From the NCBI GenBank assembly GCA_950295325.1, contig OX485805.1, positions 1,178,501 to 1,242,500 on the forward strand: DNA of 64,000 nt, in the 5' to 3' direction. The DNA comes from Polytrichum commune. Lineage: Eukaryota > Streptophyta > Polytrichopsida > Polytrichales > Polytrichaceae. Made by a program: the position numbers and the translations under genes. Under the pieces are notes generated by a model. That model was not told where the DNA came from. It did not search any database and was given only the letters and a program-made list of their open reading frames with translations. Positions 24,832 through 36,022 of the stretch are shown in pieces (within the stretch, counting starts at the first letter, position 1; each line of letters opens with the position of its first letter).

Positions 24832-26128
24832 TGACACTCAAAGACTATTATTCTATAATCTCATGACAAGATGAGAACTTACAACCCACATATAAATAGA
24901 CAATATTGAATGAGAATCATTGAGAGGAAACCTATAGAGAAGAGAATAAGACTAGTTGTTGTGGAAACCAAAGTATTTTGCACCCACATTCATCTATCCC
25001 TACACCTTCATCGTATCCTAGTGTTTGTAGGTCATACCATGTACTAAGTGAAGTAGGAAGGGAAACCATTAGACATTTTTATGCTAGTTTAAGAAGTCTT
25101 GCGTTAAGATTAAGGAATCTTGAACATTGTGTACAAGAAATCCCTTAATTAGAAATAAACAGTTTCACGTGCTAGTGTGGTCATCTTAGTCAGAAAGAAA
25201 CTAAATTTGATCTTCGACTTAGAAGATTATACGACTTAAGTGCAAGGAAGTGTAAGTACTATTGTAGGCCACGTGATTATATCTCTTCTTGTTCACGACA
25301 ACAAGAAATAAAAAAGAATCAAATTATACAAACAGAGTCGCCATATTTATCCCATACCATAGATGTGATGCAATGTCCATATTGCATTAGTTAGATCGGC
25401 AATTGAGATTGGAGAGTGTCAAAACAATTTTGAGTGAATAAGTTATAGAGTAGTTGAGCCACTTCATAGCATGACTTGGTGTTGGCAAGCCACAGACTCA
25501 TCCAAATGTAAGTTATATTGAGGAGGATATTTCTTCTCAACCTTATATATATTTTTTAGGTCAGGCTATAGAGGAATGGACTGTATATTACTCTGACAAA
25601 GTAAATATTCTAAGAGAGATCCATGATTTCATTTTAGCCCTACCCTTAGATATACACAAAAATATTACCAATAAAATCTAGAATGTAGGAGAGGAATATA
25701 ACAAAATAATTGTAAGAAATAATTATCATGTTATACCCCTATCTCTCAAATTCCTATTTGCAATCTATGGAATATTGAAGAATACTACTTCCTTAGTAGT
25801 GCCATGAGACGCAGGAGCGTGAAAAGGAGGCAAGATAGCTAGAGTTGAATATAGAATTGTTTTTGGAGAACTGGATCTCATGGCAAGACCATTGATACTT
25901 GATTTCGTTGACCAAAAACCTTTATATTTTAATAGCATAGACTTTAGAATAATATGTTTATAGAGACTAAGAGTTAAAATAGAGCTGGTCAAACTAGAAC
26001 ATGCTCATGAAAAATCTCATTCTCAATTTGCATTTGTAAAGAATACAACTAGTGATAAAGCCAAAGAAGATATAGCCACATTGAGAAAATATTAAAAAAT
26101 ATTGTGTGAAAAGAGAAGAAGTTGGACA
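24832..26128. other. 1.3 kb with no recognisable gene
   Basis: A/T-rich sequence. A broken coding-like stretch lies at about 25800-26090 on the plus strand, with phrases such as ELDLMARPLILDFVDQKPLYF and several stops. It may be a retroelement relic, but no conserved motif lets me name it. Confidence 0.4.
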
Positions 26129-27335
26129 TTCTAGAATTTCGATGCCATAAGCTACTCGTGGCTCGTGGCCTTACCCGTGTGACTCCTAGTCTCCATGGGT
26201 GGGAGGCATTCTCAACGCCATGGGCCCTCACCCACACTAGAATCACTTGGGCCCTCTCACCTATGGCGCCACAAGTCTTGGGTGTCATTCCGGGGTCCCC
26301 CTTATGTCCATGATGTTGCGGACACTCATGGAGAGGTGCGCGACAGTTTAGGTCCTTCAATGACATGTCCGGGGTCACTAACGGACCACCTAGGAACGAC
26401 ACCTTTGGGACTTTGCCCAATTTGAAGATGCATTATGGGGACAACACCCCAAAGGAAACCCCCTCGTGATCACTCTGTGGGGTTGTTGTAGTGTTGCTCC
26501 GGCTACACGATGATCAACTAAAGGTGTGACTTCCATGGATGGAAGTCACATCTTACCATTGGTTACCGATTAAGTGGTGAGTCCTGAATGCAAAATAAAC
26601 ATGCTGAAATAATAAAGTATATGTTTCTGGTACTTTTTATTTTCTTGATATTGACATAGAAGATCGATTCTGCCCCCAAAGGCCAAAGGAGAAAATGTGC
26701 CCAAATATATGCATGATTTTTTCCTTGTCCAGGCATCTTCCTCTAGACGAGGTTCTTCCGGATGGGAGATGATTCTACCTTTCTCTGCTATAGTCAAGAC
26801 ACAAGGAGTGTATTTTTTCATAACTTTGGACTTCGTTTTCTTTTGCCTTATCTTTTTTTAGGTGACAATGCCCTCTTGGTTATTGTCTTGTTTTTTCCAT
26901 CCACAGTCTCAGTAGCATTCCTCACCAATGTGTCTTGGTTTTCAGGCATTATGTATGGGATGACCTCACCAGTCTTCTTCTTCTTTGTCTTCATCATCTC
27001 ACTTGTTGAAGTACGAACTTCCTTGACAAAATTTTGGGAGCTTTTTGTTTTGCCTAGGATATCTTCGACATAATAATCCCCCCCCCCTTCATCTACCTTT
27101 GCTTGGAGAATAGTCTAGACTTGTTTTTTTTTTCCTACTTCCTTGATGCCTCCCGATCATCTGCCTCTCTAGCATTGGGGTCTTCCAAGGTCTCCAACAT
27201 AAAGTTAATAGCCTCTTAAGATATTCCAATCGCCATAATTGTCGCAACCCTTGCTAGCGCCTCTTAATTCATTTTTACAGCTTCGCAACTCTAGCAAGTG
27301 TCATGAGCGCTAACCTACACATCCCACACACATGC
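26129..27335. mobile_element. Scrambled fragments of the chromovirus LTR and tail
   Basis: Four diverged pieces are mixed in orientation: 26129-26345 is the LTR start on the minus strand; 26346-26460 is part of the internal tail on the plus strand; 26480-26600 is the LTR middle on the plus strand; 27239-27335 is the LTR end on the minus strand. No primer site or purine tract is in the right place. The unrelated filler 26600-27238 contains short open frames without recognisable domains. Repeated breakage and rejoining explains this better than a single insertion. Confidence 0.7.
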
Positions 27336-27412
27336 ATGGTAAGCTCCATATGTAAGCTCCCCATGCCATCTTATGATTGCTTCATAGCAAGCTTCATATT
27401 GCATTTTTTTTT

Positions 27413-28405
27413 ATCAACTTTCAATCAAGTCAATTTTTTACTTTATTAATGTCAAGACAAAGTGATAGGAACTAAGTTATGGATGGCCACAAATAAGGGA
27501 AAAAATTGGCTTTAAATAGGAAGTGTAATAACAATGAGACATTCAAAGAGAGACTCTATACTCAATGCGCGCATAATAAATAAATATTCCCATTTTTTTT
27601 GGAAGGGGGTTCCATGGAATATAATTGACATAGTCTAGAGTCGTGAAACCGACCCACATGGCTGAATAATGTTGTTGACTATGTGGTTGAATAACTTATA
27701 CATACTTGATCATGTCAATGCCGCAATTGTGGTTGCCATGCAAGGAGGGCTACCACAAGCTCTTAAAAATTGGAGTTTACTGATCGTGTCCCTAGGCACC
27801 AAGTGGGGGAACAATTGTCTGCAGGCCTAGTTGCATCTGCCATCCTCCGACCACCACACTAAATACGATATTAGTATCACCAATTCTATTTGTCTGGCTC
27901 AACACTGACTGTCTTGCTAAATACTAATTGTAAACTGCAGTATAGTGTCACGGCACTAGATGTTAACCCAACTTTAATTGTCGTTCCTTGTAAACTGTTT
28001 GGGGATTAAAGATTTACAGTGTTGCAATTATTGTCACTTACTAAGTGATCTTTCATCCAAATTGCAATCATCCATGACAGTATTTCATCACAAGTTGCTC
28101 ACAAGAGACAGTAGAGTTATGGCCAATGGATGAACTCATCCATCATCCATGACAGTAGTTGTTCACTTATTCATAAGAAGAGTCATCCCAAAAGTTACCA
28201 CGGTGACATATTGAATACCATATGATAGTAAACATCATATTTAGCAGTGTAGCTGTGTCGGGAAGTTAAAATCCTCGCTCGTGGGTTGGGAATCACCTTC
28301 CAGACACCGCATGTGGTGGCGTGCGCTCCCCTTCCCGAGTGATGTCTAAAGTAATAATTATCTAAACTGCCAACTTCCAAGTGCCTGCTGTCTGCATTAT
28401 TGCAC
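27413..28405 (-). repeat. Right arm of the 993-bp inverted repeat
   Basis: Reverse complement of 20513-21505, including the MITE (here about 27854-28249). On the minus strand the arm ends in GTTGAT followed by a run of A and then TGCAATATG; TGCAATA also occurs at the arm's other end. This could be a poly(A) tail and target duplication from retroposition, though the left arm lacks the tail. Confidence 0.88.
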
Positions 28406-28409
28406 AGAG

Positions 28410-28672
28410 CCATCTTGAGCACTTACGATGGAAGCTTCGCAGAGAATGCAAATTAGATTTTGCCTTGTTTCCTGGATCTATCTTTGTGTTCGTGGGCGGA
28501 GGGTTCCATTCGCGAGACAAGCTTGCTGGTCTGTTTGTGCGAAATAGTAGACGGGATCTGTGCAATTTATACAGTTTTGTTGCAGAGGCACAGAGCGTTC
28601 TCAGAAACTTGACATTCACAAGGAGCTTCTCAAATTTGCCCTCTTGGGAAAAGGGGAAACATGGCCTAATAC
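28410..28672. other. Short GC-richer stretch with open frames, function unknown
   Basis: The plus strand stays open through SHLEHLRWKLRRECK and FVGGGFHSRDKLAGLF at 28405-28620, and the minus strand is open too. The stretch stops at the border of CACTA element 2 and could be the remnant of a host exon split by it. No domain recognised. Confidence 0.3.
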
Positions 28673-29169
28673 CACTAGTGGAAAGCCCGGGCATTTCCCA
28701 CACTGCTTGCACAGTGTGAGGACACCTCCGGGCAGCCCCTACACGTGTCAGGGTTGCAAGGTCGTGTTGCAGCCTGTGTGTACGAACAGTCATCCTGGAC
28801 CAGTCCTATTTTTTATGCCGCGGAAGGTGCAAAACCATGTGTGCTGTGTTCTGGCTGTTTGGTGTAAAAACTTCTGGGTCCGCAGCATATATAGAAGAGT
28901 ATATATAGAAATTTTTACACCAAGCATATATAGAAGAGTATATAGTGCGCATTAAATGTAATCATTAATTAATTATCCCTAAATATACGTGCCGCACTTT
29001 TTGTGTGTCAGGGTTTTATGGGCCACAATTAATTAGTACATATCTCATTAAAAATGATTTGTATTTAGGTGAGTACCTACTCCCGGTGGAGGCCTACCGG
29101 CCCACCTACAAACCTACCACCTAACTCTAGTGGGTGACTACCCATCCTCAAAAGCCAAGGATAGGACGG

Positions 29170-29245
29170 AAGGCCAAGGGATTCAAACCATGTACCTCAT
29201 GGTCCCCACTTGGAGGCCTAAGCCACCAAGCCATTCAACATCTTA
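29170..29245 (-). other. tRNA-like sequence with Pol III boxes in CACTA element 2
   Basis: On the minus strand TGGCTTGGTGG (29233-29223) matches the A box. GGTTTGAATCC (29189-29179) is a B box with one change from GGTTCGAATCC. Spacing is the same as in element 1, so the tRNA-like head was present in their common ancestor. Confidence 0.55.
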
Positions 29246-29744
29246 TGATACATTAGGAATGCTTCAAGCCTTTGTATATGGGGGCCTCTATTCGCTCTAT
29301 ACTTCTATAATTTATTGTCCATTAGTTACTGTCTATTATTTACTGTCTATTATTTACTGTATTTTATTTATTGTTTATTGTCTACTATTTATTATTTACT
29401 GTCTATTATTTACTGATTTTATTTACTGTTTCTATTTATTGTTCACTTTTGTAGATCTTCTAGCTAGATCTAGATCTAGAAGGAAGTCACCTACCTAATT
29501 AAAGATAGAACATTCTTTCACGGACTTCCTTGCCATTGAGTATTTACTATTTTAGTGCATTTATGTTGGATGAATGCATGTAATGTCTCTCTTCTACCTT
29601 AATTAGTAGTTAATTAGGTAGGTGACTCGCTTCTAGCTAGATCTAGACCTAGAAGGAAGTCACCTACCTAATTAAAGATAAAACATTCTTTCACGGACTT
29701 CTTGCATGACATTAAAGTGACACAACTCTTACGTACACACATAT

Positions 29745-29870
29745 GTGTAAGAGTTTTAAGCTTTTGCTCGATTTTTGAGCTCCGCAACACAATTCTTACA
29801 TGTAATTACATGCATGTAAGAATTGTGTTGCGGAGCTCAAAAATCGAGCAAAAGCTTAAAACTCCCACAC
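29745..29870. repeat. 58-bp near-perfect inverted repeat with a 10-base loop
   Basis: Arms 29745-29802 and 29813-29870 are reverse complements with two mismatches, centred on ACATGTAATTACATGCATGT. The arm contains TTGAGCTCCGCAACACAATT. It lies in the right subterminal part of CACTA element 2; a decayed remnant (GGAGCTCAAAACTC, twice) lies at the matching place in element 1 (about 24735-24770). Confidence 0.9.
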
Positions 29871-29927
29871 AAAAGCTTTTTGTGTCAAAACTTCGTGTCG
29901 AAGAGACCCCCTTTCCTAGTAGTGTAC

Positions 29928-31100
29928 CCATGGTTTACATCAAGGGGAAAGGGAGTTGTTTGTTTCCCCTTTGAACATTCCCTATGTCACTTGGGAAAGC
30001 GGTCTCATCTCCCTCTTTGGATTTTTTAACGTGGGAAAGTTTCTATGATTCCCAACATTGTACTCTTAAATGAATTAACTTTTTTTCTTCTTCTAAGAAC
30101 ATGTGCTCCACATATTCAATATACACCCCAAGGGTGGACTCTTCATACCACACATGAACTAATATGTAGCATAATTAAGGGGGAGGAACTGTTTTTCTCT
30201 AGTGTGTACATTTAAATAGACTATCAACTCCTTTTTTTTCGAAGTAAAGGCAAATGTACAAAAAGGTCCGTTAAGGTCTGTAAATAAAAAAGTTGAGAAT
30301 AGATGTGTTGGTTTCATCCAATTTACCGTAATAACCAAATGACGTATGTTTTAGGGTCAAACTTTTATGAGTAATATTCTATAGTTGAGAAAATGTCCAA
30401 TGACAATCCTCATTGGAAAGTGGAAGTGGATCGTTTATGTAACAAAGGCCTATTGATTTCATGATATCATTTTTTTGCTTGTAGTGGAGGCATTTATCAT
30501 AATAATTTGCAAAGCTAAGTATAAATACATGAATCCATTCTCTAGGATATTGTTGGTAGAGGTACATTTATTTTTCTCTATGTACAATTTTTTTCTCTCT
30601 ATAGACTTCTCATATATAGGAGGTTAATTTCATGATGACCCATGTACACCATTTTCCAACTAAGAGCACCCCCCGGGCTAGCAAGTTTCTATATGAGTTG
30701 GGACTCCACATGGGGCTTGCTCCAACCAGACATGTCAACCATGTCAATCTAAACACTATAGAATATTGGTTTACATTTTATAATGTTTCCCCCACGTGAA
30801 TTTAGTCAGCTACCGGTGGTCAATGATATTGTGTGATCAATACTCGGGCTGAGTATACCCAAATTGTAGGAGAAACCCAAAATATAAACCCACAAATTTC
30901 AAACCCCACAAAAGATTGATCCATAACTGCATAATGTTTTGACAGATTTTCCACCATTCTAATGATATTTAATGATACGAGGAAACTTGGGGCACTTGTC
31001 CCCATTCCATGTAGCCCTTGAAATGGTTACATATTACTAGTGTGGCTAAAGCTTGGCATATTCGGTGCCCTAAAATATGTCCAAGTAATACTACCTACTG
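29928..31100. other. Gene-free A/T-rich stretch
   Basis: No reading frame with a recognisable domain, no RNA gene and no clear repeat found on either strand. Confidence 0.5.
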
Positions 31101-32300
31101 TAAGAAGTGAAGAGAGGAGGCCGTGCCAGTGGTTGGGGATGTGAATTAGGACGTGGTTTGGGACCTAACTAAGGATGCTGAGTCATCATTGCCACTGTCC
31201 ATAGATAAGCACCTGGCCAGCATGCGAGACTCCTGGGCTGCTCTGTTATTTTTTCTTCTTCTTCGTCTTCTTTCCTTGCACTCTTCTCCTGGACCACCTC
31301 CTGCTTCCTCCGTTCACAGATAGACAGGCACACAAATCCCTGCTCCGCTCCCCTCTCGCAATCCTAACAACGCTCCCCTCTCATCTGCGATTCCAATGAC
31401 CCTCACGGTGCCCGAAATGGTCCACTGTGCACGATTTGGTGACGCTTTTAAGTGGTGGCTGCCTTGTCAGGCCTTTTTTCCCATGCCCCAGGTCGCTCTC
31501 TTGGCTCTCTCGTTGGAGAATTTGCATTCTGATGATTTCTGAGAGTGAGTGAAGTGTCTTTGTCTTTGTCATTGCCTGTGCTTGAAAAGACTGCTAGAGA
31601 GTAACTTCTACTTGAGAGCTTGTCTCTTCTTTTGCTGCTCCTGCGGCGGGGTGTTTGATGTGCCCTGTTTGCACTCGGTTTTAATATACTTCTCATGCTT
31701 TGTTTGTAATGGAGTTCCTGCGAGGCAGTCAGATGGAATTTTGGCTTAGAGTAAGTATTTTGTGAGTGGCGAGCGTCGTTATGTATTATGCTGCTTGAGC
31801 TTTGATCCACTTCCCGCACCACGGCAGTGAGGACGAATACCTGCTACAACTATTTTTCTGTAGGAACTAAGGATTTGGCGGAGTGCCTACTATGTGAGGC
31901 TTGGCCCAGACTTGCGCCTTCGTCCGTTGGCTGCTTCAAAGTGAGCTCCTCCCTGCCATCTCCGACTGATCAAACATGGACCGAATGCATTGCACTTTGA
32001 GTTTCATCTCAGGCTTCAACTCTTGGCTTGGCGGAGGCAGACAATTACGAGTTTTGCTCAAGAGCGAGAGGATCTAGATGTGGAGGATTTCGAGACATAG
32101 GGAGTGTGAGAAGTGCAAGTCTATCGAGAGTTTTTTGTTGCATCAAGTTACACATCCGCTTACGGTAATCCAATGCCAAACATCCCCAATTTCGTAAGCC
32201 TCATGATTCATGTAAGCTCCTACTTCCTTTCTCATTATTTTGGCATTTTGTACAAGGTTGAATCTTGTATTACAACATAGGTGGAAGTTGAGAAGGACTA
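31100..32300 (+). other. GC/CT-rich stretch resembling a transcribed leader
   Basis: This block has higher GC, CT-rich runs (31250-31390) and possible GT donors, unlike the A/T-rich DNA around it. Short frames (for example 31549-31749) show no known domain. It could be an untranslated first exon, possibly of the NLR gene 4 kb downstream, or a decayed element. Transcript data would be needed. Confidence 0.25.
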
Positions 32301-35300
32301 TATGTATTGTGTCACTGTCCTTTATTCGATTGAGATCCTTTGGATTGTCGTTATTTTTGGAGTGACAAGGGTTTCATTGATGCTCTCATCCTTTATCTTC
32401 ACACATAGTTTGGTTTTTTCCTATCCCACTATGTTTAAAAGATGTGTCCTCCTTTTTCCAGCGGCATGCTATTCTACAAAAGAGAAACTTTCTTTCCGTC
32501 CTTTGGTGTGGTTTCTAGCCAAAAGTTTGCAATCAGTATCTCTGGTTTCAGACTGTATCTAAGAATTTAAACGTTGAGATTTTCTTGTATTTTGATTTCG
32601 AGAGATTTTTCTAGATATGATGCTTAAAGGGGACACAATTGCATGCTTTTATGCTGAATGTCGAGGGAGCGCAAGTAGGTGTCGTAGTACCATGTTAGTT
32701 GCTTCCTTTGCTAGCTTTGGGCACCCAAGCTTGGAGTTTTGTGCATTTTCTCTATTGTCATAATTTGCAAAAGGTTGAGCATTATGAATTGTAATATGTG
32801 GAGTTTATTATTGTTTTGCAAGGTTATGCGGTTCTACAATATTGAATAATGTAGTCAAGTCAATGCCAACTAGTTCAATCTCACATGCATCATGAAGAAT
32901 CTTTAAATGGTTAAAATTTTAGCTTTTGGATATCGATCTAAATGGTGCCTCTTATTGTTGAGTGGGCAATGATACACATGGGAAATTCATATATGTTCTT
33001 CATTATGAAACTTGAAGGAATTCATAATCATCAGCTTAAGAGAGTGTAGAACATCAAGATCATGGAAGTCTTTATGAATGTTGCATAAATGCAACTATTG
33101 GTCGATCTACAACAACATAAGTTATAGTTTTTCTTGTAGAATTCAACACTGGTCTAAGACGTAGACTAGAAAATAAATTGTTTTGTCTACAATTGGAAAG
33201 ACGTAGTTTGATATGTTGATTTACCAACTAAATGGTTCTGAGGATGAATATCGTTGTCATGAATGAAGTTCACTAATTTAACAAAACTTTTGGTCAGTGT
33301 CTACATCGTGTGATGTTTGCAAATTTTGAACAATGCCCAATTTGTATCCGTTCAAAGCAACCAATCATAATCCAGACCGTGCACAATTTTTGAGATTGAA
33401 ATTTGCAAGTTCTAAATGGAGGGTGACTAGTTTATGAAGTATGGGATTGGCAGTAATGGTCACTTGAATCTCTAATCATGATACAATCCGGTAGTGTTTA
33501 GTGAAGTAGGTGTTAGGTTCTCCACAAGCATGAGACACTCATGCAAAATTTGAACTTCAATTCTTTCCGACCACACACCAGTGTTGCTAGAAAAATGACC
33601 AAATTAGAAAATCTAGAAAAACAACTCCATCTCATAGACAAGTGGATCTCCTATACAAAATATGACACAACTCGTGTCGAAATCCTGAGGTGGTGTCTTT
33701 CAAGTGTCCAACCTCTATAGAAGTTCACGAGTCACCTTGAAGAATGAGCATTTTGACACCAAAGTGCTTACCTTGCTTATCACCTATGTTATTAGAGTAA
33801 TATTAACCCTAGAACGCAAGGACTCTTAACTATTTTAATTTGAAAGTCAATGTTACTTGGATGTATTTTCTACAGATGAGTAGATAGGGTGGAATTTGTG
33901 TACTTGATTTCACAGAGCTGCCTAGCGAGACCGAAGTATAACAATCCCGTCTTGCATTTTGCTAGACCAAGCACCTTTAATTGATGTCTTTGAGAAATCT
34001 ACAACATGAAATTCCAACAAATTTTGAATGAGAGACAACATTCTCCTGAGTAGCTTATGACATTTGGGAGTGAGTATATTCAAAAACAACAATTTGCATT
34101 GTTGAGGGTAAAAGAACATCATGATACTCTACTATGAAGATTTGGAAAATGACATGTTTATGAAAATGTTGTGGTTTTTACACTTGCATTGAACACCTCT
34201 CAATCAAGTTGGTGAGGTTCTGGACAATTAGCCTTATTTTCAAGTTTGGAGGAACATGGGGTTGTAGTGACTTCCTAGAGTATGATAAGAAGTTGAATAA
34301 AGGGTTCACTAATGATGAATAGAGAAAATAAAATATGAGATTATGAAAATTTTGCAAATTCTTTGACTTTTATTACAACATGTCAAATATACCAGTGGCC
34401 ATGTGTGCTCATTGCAATCTTTTTGTTGGTTGTGTGTTTAGGCTCACATTGAGCTAAACTGACGTGGGGCCAAGACTAATTTTTGTTGAGGAGAATATTC
34501 AAAAGTACTTCAAGGTGAGCTTACGACCACTTTTATATCGAATGTTCAAGTAGTTTGCATGTGTGTTTTGTCATATGAGAGTATGTGAGTTGAGTTATCT
34601 ATTATATTACTAGAACAAAGTCACAGTGAGATTTATATTTGGTCAGCGACAAAATGTCGCAAAGTATGGTCATGTGTTTAGCCTTGTAGTGTGGATGACG
34701 GGCGTCATCCATGCATCAAGTTTTGTGATCCACAAATTGCATATGCCTTACTTTACTCTCCAGTAATCATTTCTTACCTCCTGGATGTGAGGATGTTGGG
34801 GCTAAACTCAAAAACATTCATTTTATGCTAACTATAATCCTTTTCTCATTTCTAAAAGCTATGTCCAATAAATATAATAGGGTACCTCATATTATTTAGA
34901 GGCATTAGAAAGTTATGGATACAACAAAAAAATAAGTTCTAAAGTTCTAAAGTAACATAGGGTTATGATTACAAGGGGGAAGCCCTATAAATATGTTACG
35001 TGGATATAGGATGTTTGGTGATTGGGATGCATTAGTATTGGTTGATGAATTGTATTAGGCTCATTTAGTAATCCTTATGGATAATTTGTATACCCTCCCT
35101 ACTTTGCATGTTTTTTGGCTACTCTGTGGTGAAAACCAATCAATTTCAATGACATACCGTCCAGGACCTTGTCCTTAAATTGAATGTTTGTAATTATGTT
35201 CTTTGAAGTCCTAAGACACGGATTTTTTTTTCCATTCCTATTTTACTCGACATATTATTGTACAAAAAAATACAACCAAATGCAACCAAATTCATTATGC

Positions 35301-36022
35301 GAAGCCGCATGTGTAGCAACTTGTCTACTTGTAGCTTCGATGGAACTCTATACTGCATCATTTGCAATAAGTATCAATAATGCAATCAATACTGAAATCA
35401 ACATACATGGCTTATTGTTCAAATTGTTTTGGGTGATCTTTGCATTTTATGCTTGCATAATACTTGATTCATGTAACTATCACCATAGTAGATGAGAGTA
35501 GGGTATAAGTTTCTTGTTCTAACACCATGTTTTATTGATTGTATGCGGATGTTGCCTATGGCACTCAAAACTTTCCTATGTTAGTCATTGTTAATGATTG
35601 GTGATGCACACAATGAGTTTTTGAATTGCATGGGAACTCCCACAAAATATTTCCCCAACCAATATAATTGAGCCCACACAAAAACATGCGGCCATGTTAT
35701 TTATGTTGGGAGAATAGAAGGAGTGGATATTCATTTATGAGCACAATTAGATGAAGGGAACAAATGAAGTTTTTTTTTTTGGTTGGTTTGGTGTGTGTGT
35801 GTGTGTGTGTGTGTGTTTTGGTCCACTGTCCATCTCTGTTTTAGGGCTTAGCCTAGATCAAGAATTCTCAATTAGGATGAATTTTACAATTGATTTGCAG
35901 AGGTGTTTAAAATAATTTGTTCATAGTAAGTGAAATTGGGAGTATGGGTTTTGTGTATGTTAACACAAGTCATAGAATCAAATGCTGATAAAATTGATGT
36001 AAAATGTAGGTTTTAATCCGTC
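32300..36022. other. 3.7 kb without a recognisable gene; (GT)13 microsatellite at 35791-35816
   Basis: A/T-rich sequence with an uninterrupted GT dinucleotide run at 35791-35816 preceded by a T run. One frame at 35184-35495 has hydrophobic stretches but no known family. The sequence immediately before the NLR start (TGTAGGTTTTAATCCGTCATG) could be a 3' splice site ahead of the start codon, so a 5'-untranslated intron is possible. Confidence 0.4.

Larger units (their letters stand above)
28673..29924. mobile_element. Non-autonomous CACTA-type element 2, 1,252 bp
   Basis: It starts CACTAGTGGAAAG and ends CTTTCCTAGTAGTG, flanked by a TAC duplication (28670-28672 and 29925-29927). It shares its internal order with element 1: a CATCCTGGACCAGTC motif, a tRNA-like block, TTTACTGTCTATTA-type repeats, and CTAGATCTAG/AAGTCACCTACCT blocks. 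The last occur as a direct duplication at about 29454-29530 and 29626-29710. It has no transposase gene, so movement would need an autonomous relative. Confidence 0.85.
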
